A program made the position numbers and the translations under genes. The notes under the pieces were generated by a model, which saw nothing but the letters and a program-made list of their open reading frames with translations, was not told the origin of the DNA and searched no databases. A stretch of 64,000 nucleotides of DNA, taken from Plantactinospora alkalitolerans (lineage in GTDB: Bacteria; Actinomycetota; Actinomycetes; Mycobacteriales; Micromonosporaceae). Shown piece by piece: positions 19,579-28,158 of the stretch. Location: contig NZ_JADPUN010000161.1 in NCBI RefSeq assembly GCF_015690345.1, positions 1 to 64,000 of the forward strand, in the 5' to 3' direction. The stretch's first letter is position 1. Every line of letters begins with the position of its first letter.

Positions 19579-20769
19579 ATGGTGACCGCCGAGCGGGCGC
19601 GACTCTCGCCGAGACTCTCCCTGGTGCTGCTCGCGTCGATTCTCGTGTCGTTCCTGGCCGCCTCGGCGGCACCGACCCCGCTGTACGGGATCTACCAGGA
19701 GCGCTGGCACTTCTCGCCGATCACCACCACCGTGGTGTTCGCCGTCTACGCGGTCGCGGTGCTGGCGTCGCTGCTCACCTTCGGCAAGCTGTCCGACCAT
19801 GTCGGCCGGCGTCCGGTCCTGGCCGTCGCGATCGCGGTGCAGATGGTCTCGCTGGTCGTCTTCATCTTTGCCAACGGCGTACCCACGCTGCTCGCCGCCC
19901 GCCTCGTGCAGGGGCTCGCGGCCGGCACCGCCACCGGCGCCGTCGGCGCCGCCATGCTCGACATCGACCGTGCCCGCGGCACGCTCGCGAACTCGATCGC
20001 CCCCGGTATCGGAACCGGCAGCGGGGCCCTGCTCTCGGCACTGCTCATCCAGTTCCTGCCCGCACCGACCCGACTGGTGTACGTCGTCCTGCTCGCCATC
20101 CTGCTGATCCAGGCCCTCGGGGTCGCGCTGATGCCGGAGACGGTCACGCCGACGGCGGGAGCGCGACGGAGCCTGCGGCCGGAGATAACGCTGCCCCGTG
20201 CCGTACGCGGGCCGGTACTCGTCGTCGTACCGGTGCTGTTCGCCGTCTGGGCACTGGCCGGCTTCTTCGGTGCGCTCGGCCCGGCGCTCGTGCGTGCCCT
20301 CATGAACACCTCGATCGTCGTCGGCGGCCTGGTCCTCTTCGTCTTCGCCCTCTTCGGATCGGTCGCCGTCCTGCTGCTGCGGAACAGCGCCGCGCGGACC
20401 GTGATGCTCACCGGGATCGTCGCTCTCATCCTGGGCATGATCGTCACGCTGGTGTCGGTCATGGCCCACTCCGTCATCGGCCTCTTCGTCGGCCTCGCCC
20501 TCGGCGGCGTCGGCTTCGGCGGCGGGTTCCAGGGCAGCCTCAAGACCGTCATGCCGCTGGTCGAGGCGCACGAGCGCGCCAGGGTGCTCTCCCTGATGTA
20601 CATCGTCTGCTACATCGGCTTCGGCCTACCCACCGTCATCGCCGGCTTCCTCGTCGTCTACGCCGGCGGCCTGCCCCGGACCGCCGACGAATACTCCGCC
20701 GCGGTCATCCTCCTCGCCCTGGTCGCCCTGTTCGGCGTACGCAGAGCCACGAAGATGGCGCCCGGCTGA
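19579..20769 (+). CDS. MFS transporter
   Basis: 396-residue, roughly 12-helix drug/metabolite-exporter-like protein. The start ATG 19579 is set by GGAAGGAG about seven bases upstream; the long frame before it is non-coding. The loop 2-3 signature is GKLSDHVGRRPVL, a hallmark of major-facilitator antiporters. No regulator is adjacent, so the substrate cannot be guessed. Confidence 0.9.
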   Translation: MVTAERARLSPRLSLVLLASILVSFLAASAAPTPLYGIYQERWHFSPITTTVVFAVYAVAVLASLLTFGKLSDHVGRRPVLAVAIAVQMVSLVVFIFANGVPTLLAARLVQGLAAGTATGAVGAAMLDIDRARGTLANSIAPGIGTGSGALLSALLIQFLPAPTRLVYVVLLAILLIQALGVALMPETVTPTAGARRSLRPEITLPRAVRGPVLVVVPVLFAVWALAGFFGALGPALVRALMNTSIVVGGLVLFVFALFGSVAVLLLRNSAARTVMLTGIVALILGMIVTLVSVMAHSVIGLFVGLALGGVGFGGGFQGSLKTVMPLVEAHERARVLSLMYIVCYIGFGLPTVIAGFLVVYAGGLPRTADEYSAAVILLALVALFGVRRATKMAPG

Positions 20770-20962
20770 TACCGCGAACGAGGCATCCGGCACGGGTGGG
20801 GGCAGTAGCGTGGTGATCGGGACCCTGCGTCACCGGCGCCCTCGGGGAAGCCGTGGCCCGCCCGGCAACTCGGGAGCCCGGCCGCCGTCGCGGCAGATCG
20901 ACGGGGAAGCCACGGGTACGCCGGAAAGCGCCGACGCCCTGACCCGGCCCAGGGAGGCAGCG

Positions 20963-21592
20963 ATGAGCACGGGGAACGCCCGAAGCGACGCGAGTGGGAC
21001 GACGAGCATCGAGAACGTCGACATGAAACTCGAGGTGGTCATCGTTCCCGTCTCGGATGCCGACCGGGCGAAGGAGTTCTACGGGCGGCTCGGATGGCGG
21101 CTCGACCAGACACCGCCCGGGATCGTCCAGTACACGCCGCACGGCTCCGGCTGCTCGGTGCAGTTCGGCCCGGGTCTCACCTCGGCGACGCCCGGTTCGG
21201 GCAACTCGTACCTGGTCGTGTCCGACCTCCAGGCGGTCCGGAAGGCGCTGGTCGCCGCCGGTGTCGAGGTGAGCGCCATCTTCCACCCCGGCTCCGAGGG
21301 TCCGGTGGACGGCATGGATCCCGAGGGGCGCAGCTACTTCTCGCGCGCCACGTTCCGCGATCCGGACGGCAACACCTGGCTCCTACAGGAGATCACGACC
21401 CGACTGCCCGGGCGCATCGAGGCCGGCCCGACGTCGTTCGGCTCCGCGAGCGACCTGGCGGCCGCGCTCGGGCGCGCGGCCGCCGCCCACGGCGAGCACG
21501 AGAAGCGGATCGGCCAGGAGGACCCGAACTGGCCCGACTGGTACGCGACGTACCTGGTGAGCGAGCAGACGGGCGCGGAACTGCCCAGCTGA
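20963..21592 (+). CDS. VOC (glyoxalase/bleomycin-resistance fold) protein
   Basis: 209 residues from ATG 20963, preceded by AGGGAGG. The core has the vicinal-oxygen-chelate pattern: LEVVIVPVSDADRAKEFYGR, then TFRDPDGNTWLLQEI, where the final Glu and earlier residues normally bind a metal. A C-terminal extension (HGEHEKRIGQEDPNWPDWYA) looks like the tail found in related VOC family members. Enzyme or binding role unknown. Confidence 0.8.
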   Translation: MSTGNARSDASGTTSIENVDMKLEVVIVPVSDADRAKEFYGRLGWRLDQTPPGIVQYTPHGSGCSVQFGPGLTSATPGSGNSYLVVSDLQAVRKALVAAGVEVSAIFHPGSEGPVDGMDPEGRSYFSRATFRDPDGNTWLLQEITTRLPGRIEAGPTSFGSASDLAAALGRAAAAHGEHEKRIGQEDPNWPDWYATYLVSEQTGAELPS

Positions 21593-21603
21593 ACCGGCAC
21601 GAC

Positions 21604-21652
21604 GGCCGGCCGGGGCGCGCCGCTGCGCCACGGGCGGCGCGCCCGGCCGGCC
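21604..21652. terminator. Bidirectional terminator between VOC and cellulase genes
   Basis: A nearly perfect 18-19 base-pair stem, GGCCGGCCGGGGCGCGCCG with CGGCGCGCCCGGCCGGCC and one bulged G, flanks a 12-base loop exactly between two convergent genes. The strongest hairpin I saw in the window. Confidence 0.75.
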
Positions 21653-21659
21653 GGCGGGA

Positions 21660-22754
21660 TCAGCCGTACGACACCGAGAAGTTGTTCGTGGTGAAGTTCA
21701 GGCCGCCCGCCGACGAGGTGATCTCATATCCGAACTGGACATCACCGACCAGGACGTCGCCGTACCAGCCGGCATTGCGGATCCAGTTGAGCACGGCGCG
21801 GATGTCAACCGTCCCCGAGCTGGTGTTGCTGGTGCGGATGAACGAGAAGACCTCGTTGGCGCCGTTGGAGCCGCGGTAGATCTGCCAGGTGTGCCCGCCG
21901 ACCGACGCGGTGGTCTGGAGCGACCCCAGTGGGCCGACCGGGCCGGTCTTGTTCATCCACAGCATGATCTCGTACGCGTGGTTGTTGGCCCAGATGTCGT
22001 ACGTGCTCGCGTACGCCCCGCCGTTCGGCACCGTGACGTTGAAGCTGCTGGTGAGGCTGCCGATGGCGCTGAGGTTGCGGTTCACGTTCCGGGTGGCGTT
22101 GGGGTAGGACTTCACACCGCCGGTGTTCGGGTGGTTGGCGGTGACACCCCAGTTGCCGTACGAGTTCGCCCAGATGGTCTGGGAGCCGGCGCCGCTGCCC
22201 CAGATGTTGTTGTAGAGCGTGTACCCGCCGTTGGTCCAGGTCCCCCACTGGTCGGACGACGTCCACGCGGCGCCGCTGGGCTGCGAGGGGGTGGGGGCGC
22301 TGCTGGTGGGCGGCTGCCCCGTGGCGGGGGAACCGGTGCACGGTGTCCCGTTGAGGGTGAACGAGGTGGGCGGGGTGTTGGTGCCGTTCCAGGTGCCGTT
22401 GAAGCCGGGGGTGACGGTGGCGTTGGTGCCCAGTCCGGCGTTCCACGACGCGTTGGTCACCGTCACGCGGGCACCGCTCTGGCTGAACTGGCCGCCCCAA
22501 CCCTGGGTGACGGTCTGGCCGTTCGCGAAGGTCCACGCCAGCGTCCATCCGTTGAGGGGGTCGCCGAGGTTGGTCAGCGCGACGTTGGCGCTGAAGCCGC
22601 CCGACCACTGGTTGACTGTGTAGTTCACGCGGCAGCCGGTGGCGGCGCTGGCCGGCGCGCTCAGCACCGCCGTCAGGCCGATCCCCAGCAGCAGCGTGGC
22701 GGCCGCCGCGACGCCGGCTCTCAGCCCCCGTCGGAGATTCCGGGTGGATCTCAT
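21660..22754 (-). CDS. Secreted cellulase, CBM2 plus GH12
   Basis: 364 residues from ATG 22754, with GGAGG upstream; an earlier in-frame ATG at 22838 lacks one. A Sec signal ends near APASAA. A family 2 cellulose-binding module follows (CRVNYTVNQWSGGFSANVAL, NGWTLAWTF, SWNAG), then a Ser/Pro/Thr linker (TSSAPTPSQPSG), then a GH12 endoglucanase. GH12 marks are SSDQWGTWTNGGYTLYNN, the nucleophile region NNHAYEIMLWM and the acid/base region FGYEITSS. It hydrolyses beta-1,4-glucan outside the cell. The binding module comes first, the reverse of many GH12-CBM2 enzymes. Confidence 0.92.
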   Translation of the reverse strand: MRSTRNLRRGLRAGVAAAATLLLGIGLTAVLSAPASAATGCRVNYTVNQWSGGFSANVALTNLGDPLNGWTLAWTFANGQTVTQGWGGQFSQSGARVTVTNASWNAGLGTNATVTPGFNGTWNGTNTPPTSFTLNGTPCTGSPATGQPPTSSAPTPSQPSGAAWTSSDQWGTWTNGGYTLYNNIWGSGAGSQTIWANSYGNWGVTANHPNTGGVKSYPNATRNVNRNLSAIGSLTSSFNVTVPNGGAYASTYDIWANNHAYEIMLWMNKTGPVGPLGSLQTTASVGGHTWQIYRGSNGANEVFSFIRTSNTSSGTVDIRAVLNWIRNAGWYGDVLVGDVQFGYEITSSAGGLNFTTNNFSVSYG

Positions 22755-22932
22755 CTGGGCCTCCTGGTCGTGTCGTGTCGCGGTTCTCCGCGACGGAGCA
22801 GTAGGAGTTAGTTGGGTCTCCATACGAACTAGAGCCATCCTGCCACCACCCCAGGCATTACGACAGTCATCGATGCATCGCCATCACCCGGCCCGCCGCG
22901 GGCCGGACCAGGATCCGAACCGGTTCGATAGC

Positions 22933-24009
22933 ATGCGCGACATGGCCAGACCTCGGATCGATCCCGTCGTGTGGCATCCGGCGCCGGCACCCGCCCGGGC
23001 CCGACGACGCGGTGGTGACCTCGCGATGCCACCGGTACGACTGCGCGCCGTTCCCGGCCACGGGCCGGAGGACGTCGCCGTCGACGCCGCCGGCCAGGTC
23101 TACACCGGTCTCGCCGACGGCCGCCTGATCCGACTGCCGCCGGACGGCACCGACCCGGACCACGGTGGCCGACCCCGGCAGGACGCGGGCCCCGAGGTGA
23201 TCGCCGAGACCGGCGGGCGGCCACTCGGCATCGAGACCGACCAGGAGGGTCGGCTGGTCGTCTGCGACGCCACGCACGGGCTGCTCCGGGTCGATCCTCC
23301 CACGGGTCGGATGGAGACGCTGGTCGCCGCCGGTACGCCGATCGGGGACGCCCCGCTCCGGCTGTGCAACAACGCGGCCGTCGCCGAGGACGGGTCGATC
23401 TACTTCAGCGACTCGACCCAGCGGTTCGCGCTGCCCTACTGGAAGGCGGACCTGCTCGAGCACTCCGGCACCGGCCGGCTGCTCCGGTTGGGCCCGGACG
23501 GGCGGCACGACGTCGTACTGGACGGTCTGCACTTCGCCAACGGTGTGGCGCTGGCCGCCGACGAGTCCTACGTGGTGGTGGCCGAGACCGGCGCGTACCG
23601 GCTGACCCGGATCTGGCTGACCGGCCCGGACGCGGGAAAGGTCGACCGGCTCGTGGACAACCTGCCGGCCTTTCCCGACAACCTGGCCCGGGGCAGCGAC
23701 GGCCTGATCTGGATCGCGATGGGCTCACCGCGCAACACGCTGCTGGACCTGCTCTCGCCGAGATCCCCGGCCCTGCGCCGGGCGGTCTGGGCGCTGCCGG
23801 AGCCGCTGCAACCCAAGCCGGCGAACACCGCCTGGGTCCAGGCCGTCGACGCCGGGGGTCGGGTCGTGCACGACCTGCAGGCGACCGTCGCGGGCTTCTC
23901 GATGGTCACCGGGGTACGCGAGCACGACGGCACCGTGTGGTTGGGCAGCCTGCACGGCGGTGCCGTCGCGGCGTTCGACCTGCCCGCCGAGCCGCCTCCG
24001 AACGCCTGA
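22933..24009 (+). CDS. SMP-30/strictosidine-synthase-like beta-propeller protein
   Basis: About 358 residues from ATG 22933, or 355 from ATG 22942; neither has a strong ribosome site. Propeller motifs include GPEDVAVDAAGQVYTGLADG, RPLGIETDQEGRLVVCDATH, LDGLHFANGVALAADESYVV and LPAFPDNLARGSDGLIWIAM. The set matches plant-type strictosidine-synthase-like proteins and gluconolactonase relatives. Likely a hydrolase of unknown substrate. No signal peptide is visible. Confidence 0.82.
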   Translation: MRDMARPRIDPVVWHPAPAPARARRRGGDLAMPPVRLRAVPGHGPEDVAVDAAGQVYTGLADGRLIRLPPDGTDPDHGGRPRQDAGPEVIAETGGRPLGIETDQEGRLVVCDATHGLLRVDPPTGRMETLVAAGTPIGDAPLRLCNNAAVAEDGSIYFSDSTQRFALPYWKADLLEHSGTGRLLRLGPDGRHDVVLDGLHFANGVALAADESYVVVAETGAYRLTRIWLTGPDAGKVDRLVDNLPAFPDNLARGSDGLIWIAMGSPRNTLLDLLSPRSPALRRAVWALPEPLQPKPANTAWVQAVDAGGRVVHDLQATVAGFSMVTGVREHDGTVWLGSLHGGAVAAFDLPAEPPPNA

Positions 24010-24039
24010 TCGGAGGCGTCGCGACCGTCCGCGTCCCGG

Positions 24040-24822
24040 CTATCCGGCGTGCTGGTGGAACGTCCGGACCAGGTCCTCGACCCGGGCCCGCAGTTCCAGG
24101 AACTCCGGCGTCCGTTTGATGGCCAGCTCGCGCTCCTCGGGCAACTCCAGCGTGATGTCGGCGGCTATCCGCCCGGGATCGCTGGCCAGCACCACCACCC
24201 GCTGGCCGAGGAAGACCGCCTCCTCCACGTCGTGGGTGACCATCAGCACGGTCGTACCGGTGTCCCGCCACACCCGCCGGATGAAGAGCTGCATGTCCTC
24301 CTTGGTCTGCACGTCCAACGCGCCGAACGGCTCGTCGAGGAGCAGGACGTCCGGCTCGCAGGCCAGCGCCCGGGCGATCGCCACCCGTTGGCGCTGCCCG
24401 CCGGAGAGCTGTTTCGGCAGGGCCGAGCGGAGTGCGGTGAGCCCGGTCTCCTCCAGGTACCAGGCGACCCTGCGGGCCCGTTCCGCCCGGTCGATCCGGA
24501 GCAGTTCCAGGCCGAACGCGACGTTGCGCTCGACCGTCCGCCAGGGGTAGACGGCCCCGCTCTGCAACACCAGGCCACGGTCCGGGCCGGGCCCGAGCAC
24601 CGGGTTGCCGTCGAGCAGGATCTCCCCGCTCGACGGCCGGTCGAGCCCGGCGACCAGGGACAGCAGCGTGGACTTGCCGGAACCGCTCGCCCCGACCACG
24701 CAGACGAACGAGGTACGGGCGATCCGCAGGTCGATGTCGGTCAGCGCGGGTACGGCCCGGCCCCGCCGTGGGAACTCCCTGCCGACTCCGACGAGTTCGA
24801 GCAGCCCGGTCACGGCACCCAC
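24040..24822 (-). CDS. ABC importer ATPase (nitrate/taurine type), guanidine operon
   Basis: 260 residues: Walker A VVGASGSGKSTLLSLVAG, signature LSGGQRQRVAIARAL, Walker B DVLLLDEPFGALD, switch His in VTHDVEEAV. It overlaps the permease end by 13 bases. As the last gene behind the guanidine riboswitch it most likely powers guanidine uptake rather than taurine or nitrate uptake. Confidence 0.9.
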   Translation of the reverse strand: MGAVTGLLELVGVGREFPRRGRAVPALTDIDLRIARTSFVCVVGASGSGKSTLLSLVAGLDRPSSGEILLDGNPVLGPGPDRGLVLQSGAVYPWRTVERNVAFGLELLRIDRAERARRVAWYLEETGLTALRSALPKQLSGGQRQRVAIARALACEPDVLLLDEPFGALDVQTKEDMQLFIRRVWRDTGTTVLMVTHDVEEAVFLGQRVVVLASDPGRIAADITLELPEERELAIKRTPEFLELRARVEDLVRTFHQHAG

Positions 24823-25700
24823 CTGCCGATCCGGTCCCGGGTGATCCGCAGTGCCACGTCGGCGGTGACCCCGATCAGGCCGATCACCACGAGAATCGCG
24901 AAGATCTTGTCGGTCTGGGTGAAGCGCTGGGCGAGCAGGATCCGCTTGCCCAGCCCCTCCTGACTGTTGACCAGCTCGGCGACGACGACCAGCCCCCAGG
25001 CGGCGGCGAAGTTCACCCGTACCGCGTCGACGATGCCGGGCAGGGCGTACGGCAGGATCACCTTGCCGAGGACCTCGCCCCGGCGGGCGCCGAGCGTGTA
25101 CGACACGTTTACCAGTTCCAGCGGCACCTGTCGGACCGCATCGGCGACCATCAGCATGTTGAAGAAGACCGTGCCGATGAAGATGAGCGCGATCTTCGGG
25201 GACTCCCCGATGCCCAGCCAGATCAGCAGCAACGGTGTGAACGCGGCGGCGGGCAGGTACCGCAGCAGTCCGCTGACCGGTTCCAGCGCCGAACGGGCGG
25301 CGGTGAAGCTGCCCATCGCGACACCGAGCGGCACCGCCACCGCGACGCCGAGCCCGTACCCGTAGAGGATCCGCCGGACGGTGGCCCAGGCGTCGGTGAC
25401 GAGTTCGCCGCTGCGGGCCATCTCGACGCCCGCCGTCCAGACCGCGCCCGGGGCCGGCAGGAACCGCGGCTCGACCGCCCCGCTGGCGCCGAGCACCAGC
25501 CAGACCAGCAGCGGTACGGCCACCGACGCCAGCACCAGGAGGGTACGGATCCGGCCGGGCAACGGGGTACGCAGCGCCAGAAGGGTTCCCGGCGGGCCGG
25601 AGGGGCGGCGGCGGGGCAACGCCCCGAAGAGCTGCCGGGCGGTCGGCGGGCGTTCCGGCGCCACTCCCCCGGCCGGACGCGCCTTGGCGAGGCCCGCCAT
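24810..25700 (-). CDS. ABC importer permease (SsuC/TauC type), guanidine operon
   Basis: 296 residues from ATG 25700, which shares its A with the stop of the binding-protein gene. About six helices and the BPD_transp_1 EAA loop ELVNVSYTLGARRGEVLGKV are seen. The frame extends upstream as antisense shadow. It forms the channel with the ATPase at 24040-24822. Confidence 0.9.
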   Translation of the reverse strand: MAGLAKARPAGGVAPERPPTARQLFGALPRRRPSGPPGTLLALRTPLPGRIRTLLVLASVAVPLLVWLVLGASGAVEPRFLPAPGAVWTAGVEMARSGELVTDAWATVRRILYGYGLGVAVAVPLGVAMGSFTAARSALEPVSGLLRYLPAAAFTPLLLIWLGIGESPKIALIFIGTVFFNMLMVADAVRQVPLELVNVSYTLGARRGEVLGKVILPYALPGIVDAVRVNFAAAWGLVVVAELVNSQEGLGKRILLAQRFTQTDKIFAILVVIGLIGVTADVALRITRDRIGRWVP

Positions 25701-26707
25701 CAGGTGACCGCTTGGACGAACTTCGGCTCCAGCAGCCCGTCCAGGGACGGCTTTGCCGGTACCAGTTCGGTCTTGACCAGGAACTCGGCGATCCGGTCGG
25801 CCTGATGATTCAGATGGCTGGGTCCGCTGCCGGGGGTGAACGCCGCGAGGTTCTCCTCCCGGGTGAAGATGGTGGTGCCGGCGTTGTAGGTCTGATAGTC
25901 GGCCTCGCTGACCCCGCCCCGGCGGGCCATGATGGTGACCGCCTCGGCCGGGTTCGCCGCGATCCACTTCAGGGTGTCGAACCAGGTCTGCACGACCTTC
26001 TGCACCTCGTCCGGATGGTCGGCGACGAATTCGCTGTCGAAGGCGAGGTGGTCGGGAATCGCGCCGGGGAAATCCCTCGACGTCGCGATGGCCCGGCTTC
26101 CCGAACGCCCCAGCGCGGTGGTGGTGAACGGCGCGAACGCCCCGACCGCGTCGACCTGTCCGGCCACGAACGCCGCCGCGGCGGCGTCGGTGAGCAGCGG
26201 GGTCAGGGTGATGTCCCGTTCGGTCAGACCCGCCTTCTCGAGGGCGAGCAGCAGCAGGTAGTGGTCGACGGTGCCCTGCTCGACGGCGACCTTTTTGCCA
26301 CGCAGGTCGGCGACGCCGTTGATGCCGGGAGCGGCGATGATCTGGTCGTTGCCGGTCGAGTTGTCGTTGACCAGGACGATCGTCTGTCTGGCGCCACCGC
26401 TGGCCGAGGAGAGAGTGTCGTTCAGGGTCTGGCTGTTGGCGTCGAGGTTGCCGGTGCTCAGCGCCTGGAGGCTGTCGGTGTAGCTGTCGAAGTACGTCAA
26501 CTCGACGGTGACGCCGTTCTCCTGGAACAGTCCCTTCTCCTGTGCGACCTGCCAGGGGAACCAGCCCGGCCAGGCGCTGAAGCCGAGCCGTACCGCCGTG
26601 GGCTGGCCGGCTCGGGCATCTCCGTCCCCGCCACAGGCCGCCGTGGCGGCAAGTACGACGGCGCACGCCGCGACCGCCAGGAGTTCCGTCAGGTGCCGTC
26701 TTCTCAT
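25700..26707 (-). CDS. ABC importer substrate-binding lipoprotein, guanidine operon
   Basis: 335 residues from ATG 26707, overlapping the hydrolase stop (ATGA). The lipobox is in VVLAATAACGG. The body is of the NrtA/TauA/SsuA group: RLGFSAWPGWFPWQVAQEKG, VTVELTYFDSYTDSLQAL, GVADLRGKKVAVEQGTVDHY. Ligand is predicted to be guanidine because of the riboswitch and hydrolase. A similar NrtA/TauA-like ABC set sits near the cyanobacterial guanidine hydrolase gene, from memory. Confidence 0.88.
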   Translation of the reverse strand: MRRRHLTELLAVAACAVVLAATAACGGDGDARAGQPTAVRLGFSAWPGWFPWQVAQEKGLFQENGVTVELTYFDSYTDSLQALSTGNLDANSQTLNDTLSSASGGARQTIVLVNDNSTGNDQIIAAPGINGVADLRGKKVAVEQGTVDHYLLLLALEKAGLTERDITLTPLLTDAAAAAFVAGQVDAVGAFAPFTTTALGRSGSRAIATSRDFPGAIPDHLAFDSEFVADHPDEVQKVVQTWFDTLKWIAANPAEAVTIMARRGGVSEADYQTYNAGTTIFTREENLAAFTPGSGPSHLNHQADRIAEFLVKTELVPAKPSLDGLLEPKFVQAVT

Positions 26708-27858
26708 GGCCTTCTCCCAGGCAGATGACCGGCGCGGACGAGACACCCGAGCGTGTCGCAGATGACCCGGGTGGCGATGAGCGAGGTGATCTCCGCGTTG
26801 TCGTACGGCGGGGAGCATTCCACCACCTCGATGCCGGCGAGCGGTCGTTCGGCGATCAGTTGGATGAACTTGAGGACCTCGCGCGGCAGGAAGCCGCCCG
26901 GTTCGGGCCAGCCGGTGCCGGGAACGAACGCGGCGTCGAGGCAGTCGACGTCGAAGGAGAGCCAGACCGCCTCGGCGCCGTCCCAGGCGACCTCCAGCGC
27001 CTTCTCGGCGGCCGCCTCGATTCCCATCTCGACGCAGTCGGTGACAGTCATGATCGTGGTGCCGCGTTCCCGGCCGACCTTGACGCCGGGTCGGGGCGCC
27101 TGCCAGCCGCCGATGCCGATCTGGACCAGGTTCTTCGGCGGGACGTTGGGGATGTCCGTGGCGTGGAACCACGGCGTGGTGTGCATCCGCTCGTCGAGAT
27201 CCGTCTCCTGGGTGTCGACGTGCCGGTCGAAGTGGATGATGCCGAGGTTGCCCGACAGGTGTTCGGCCACCCCACGCACCGTCGGGTAGCCGATCGAGTG
27301 GTCGCCGCCGAGCACGACCGGGAAGGCGCCGGAGGCGTAGACGTGACCGACCGCCTTGGAGATCTGGTCGAACGTCTTCTCGATGTTGGCCGGGATGGTG
27401 AAGACGTCACCGAGGTCGGCGATCGTGATCGACTCCCGCAGGTCGACGCCGAGCTCGAAACTGTAGGGCCCGTACAGCGCGGAGATCTTCCGGATCCCCT
27501 GCGGGCCGAACCGGGTGCCCGGCCGGTACGTCGTACCGCCGTCGAATGGGGCGCCGAGCACCGCGACGTCGTACTCGCCGCAGGTGGTGACGTCCTCGAC
27601 GTAGGGCGCCTTCAGGAAGGTGTTGATCCCGGCGAAGTGCGGCAGCTCGCCGCGGGAGAACGTCGGGATCCGCCGGTCCACGATGGAGTCGGCGGCGGGC
27701 AGTCCGAGCCGCAGTCCGCGTTCGACCTCCGCCTCCCATCCGGCGGTGGGAAGTTCCGCCTCACGCTGCACCGCGTAGCGGGCCTCGGGGCCGTAGTTGT
27801 CGTGCGGCGGCGGGGTCTGCCCGTCCGACTGACCGTGATGATGGTGTGCGAAGCCCAT
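26704..27858 (-). CDS. gdmH: Arginase-fold hydrolase, probable guanidine hydrolase
   Basis: 384 residues. ATG 27858 is the start: GGAGG lies five bases upstream and the in-frame GTG 27864 sits inside it. Ureohydrolase metal ligands are complete: VVLGGDHSIGYPT, IIHFDRHVDTQE and WLSFDVDCLDAAFVPGTG. HFDRHVD replaces the usual HFDAH.D. It should split guanidine to urea and ammonia using a dinuclear metal centre, nickel in the characterised guanidine hydrolase. The N-terminus carries four His in a row (FAHHHHGQSDG). Agmatinase was the older default call, but the riboswitch and importer favour guanidine. No HypA/HypB nickel chaperones are in the window. Confidence 0.8.
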   Translation of the reverse strand: MGFAHHHHGQSDGQTPPPHDNYGPEARYAVQREAELPTAGWEAEVERGLRLGLPAADSIVDRRIPTFSRGELPHFAGINTFLKAPYVEDVTTCGEYDVAVLGAPFDGGTTYRPGTRFGPQGIRKISALYGPYSFELGVDLRESITIADLGDVFTIPANIEKTFDQISKAVGHVYASGAFPVVLGGDHSIGYPTVRGVAEHLSGNLGIIHFDRHVDTQETDLDERMHTTPWFHATDIPNVPPKNLVQIGIGGWQAPRPGVKVGRERGTTIMTVTDCVEMGIEAAAEKALEVAWDGAEAVWLSFDVDCLDAAFVPGTGWPEPGGFLPREVLKFIQLIAERPLAGIEVVECSPPYDNAEITSLIATRVICDTLGCLVRAGHLPGRRP

Positions 27859-27881
27859 GGGCACCTCCGGAAAGGTCGCCC
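27859..27881 (-). promoter_or_regulatory. Hairpin enclosing the ribosome binding site of the hydrolase gene
   Basis: In the mRNA, GGGC-g-ACCT pairs with AGGTGCCC around UUCCGG, giving eight pairs with one bulged G and burying the GGAGGU ribosome site directly before AUG 27858. It follows the aptamer and could be the expression platform, opened or closed depending on guanidine binding. Pairing is seen; the switching role is inferred. Confidence 0.5.
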
Positions 27882-27904
27882 GGCCGGGAACAGCCGGGAG
27901 CTGG

Positions 27905-28016
27905 CTGTCTCCCGGGCTTTTGTCCCGCCGTGGAACGGAGCCGACAGCGCCGCCGGCTCCGCCTGCGCCTCTCGGACCAGTCCCGTCCCGTTGCCGGGGC
28001 GGCGGAACCCTAGGCG
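27905..28016 (-). ncRNA. Guanidine-I (ykkC) riboswitch aptamer
   Basis: Read leftward, the three hallmark blocks occur in order: CTAGGGTTCCG (28013-28003), ACTGGTCCGAGAGG (27981-27968) and ACGGCGGGACAAAAGCCCGGGAG (27931-27909; ends given as ACGGCGGGAC and AAAAGCCCGGGAG). The variable GC-rich stem lies between the second and third. These match the guanidine-I consensus as I know it. A following ACAGCC/GGCTGT stem (27908-27890) shares bases with the aptamer edge. Class I riboswitches turn genes on when guanidine binds. Confidence 0.93.
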
Positions 28017-28158
28017 CGCCTCAGTGGCTGAGTCGCATCGAAACGTAAGGCGCCGGCGTTTCCCGCGTTTTGCCCGCCCGTTGCCGGCAGGTATCGGCCG
28101 CGTCGGTGGTCACCGTCACGGGTTCGGTACCGGGCACCGGAGCGCCGACTCGGCCGGC

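Noticed and set aside
22871-22880. Palindrome CGATGCATCG before the SMP-30 gene and a TAGTT/AACTA dyad before the cellulase.
   Set aside because: Short, and neither matches the known cellulase repressor box (TGGGAGCGCTCCCA); chance occurrence is likely.
25701-26666. Long upstream part of the permease frame.
   Set aside because: It overlaps the binding-protein gene in another frame and reads as Arg/His-rich shadow; the ATG at 25700 overlapping the stop is the natural start.
26704-27858. Agmatinase (speB) as the primary call.
   Set aside because: Guanidine-I riboswitch and a dedicated ABC importer in the same operon favour guanidine hydrolase; agmatinase remains possible.
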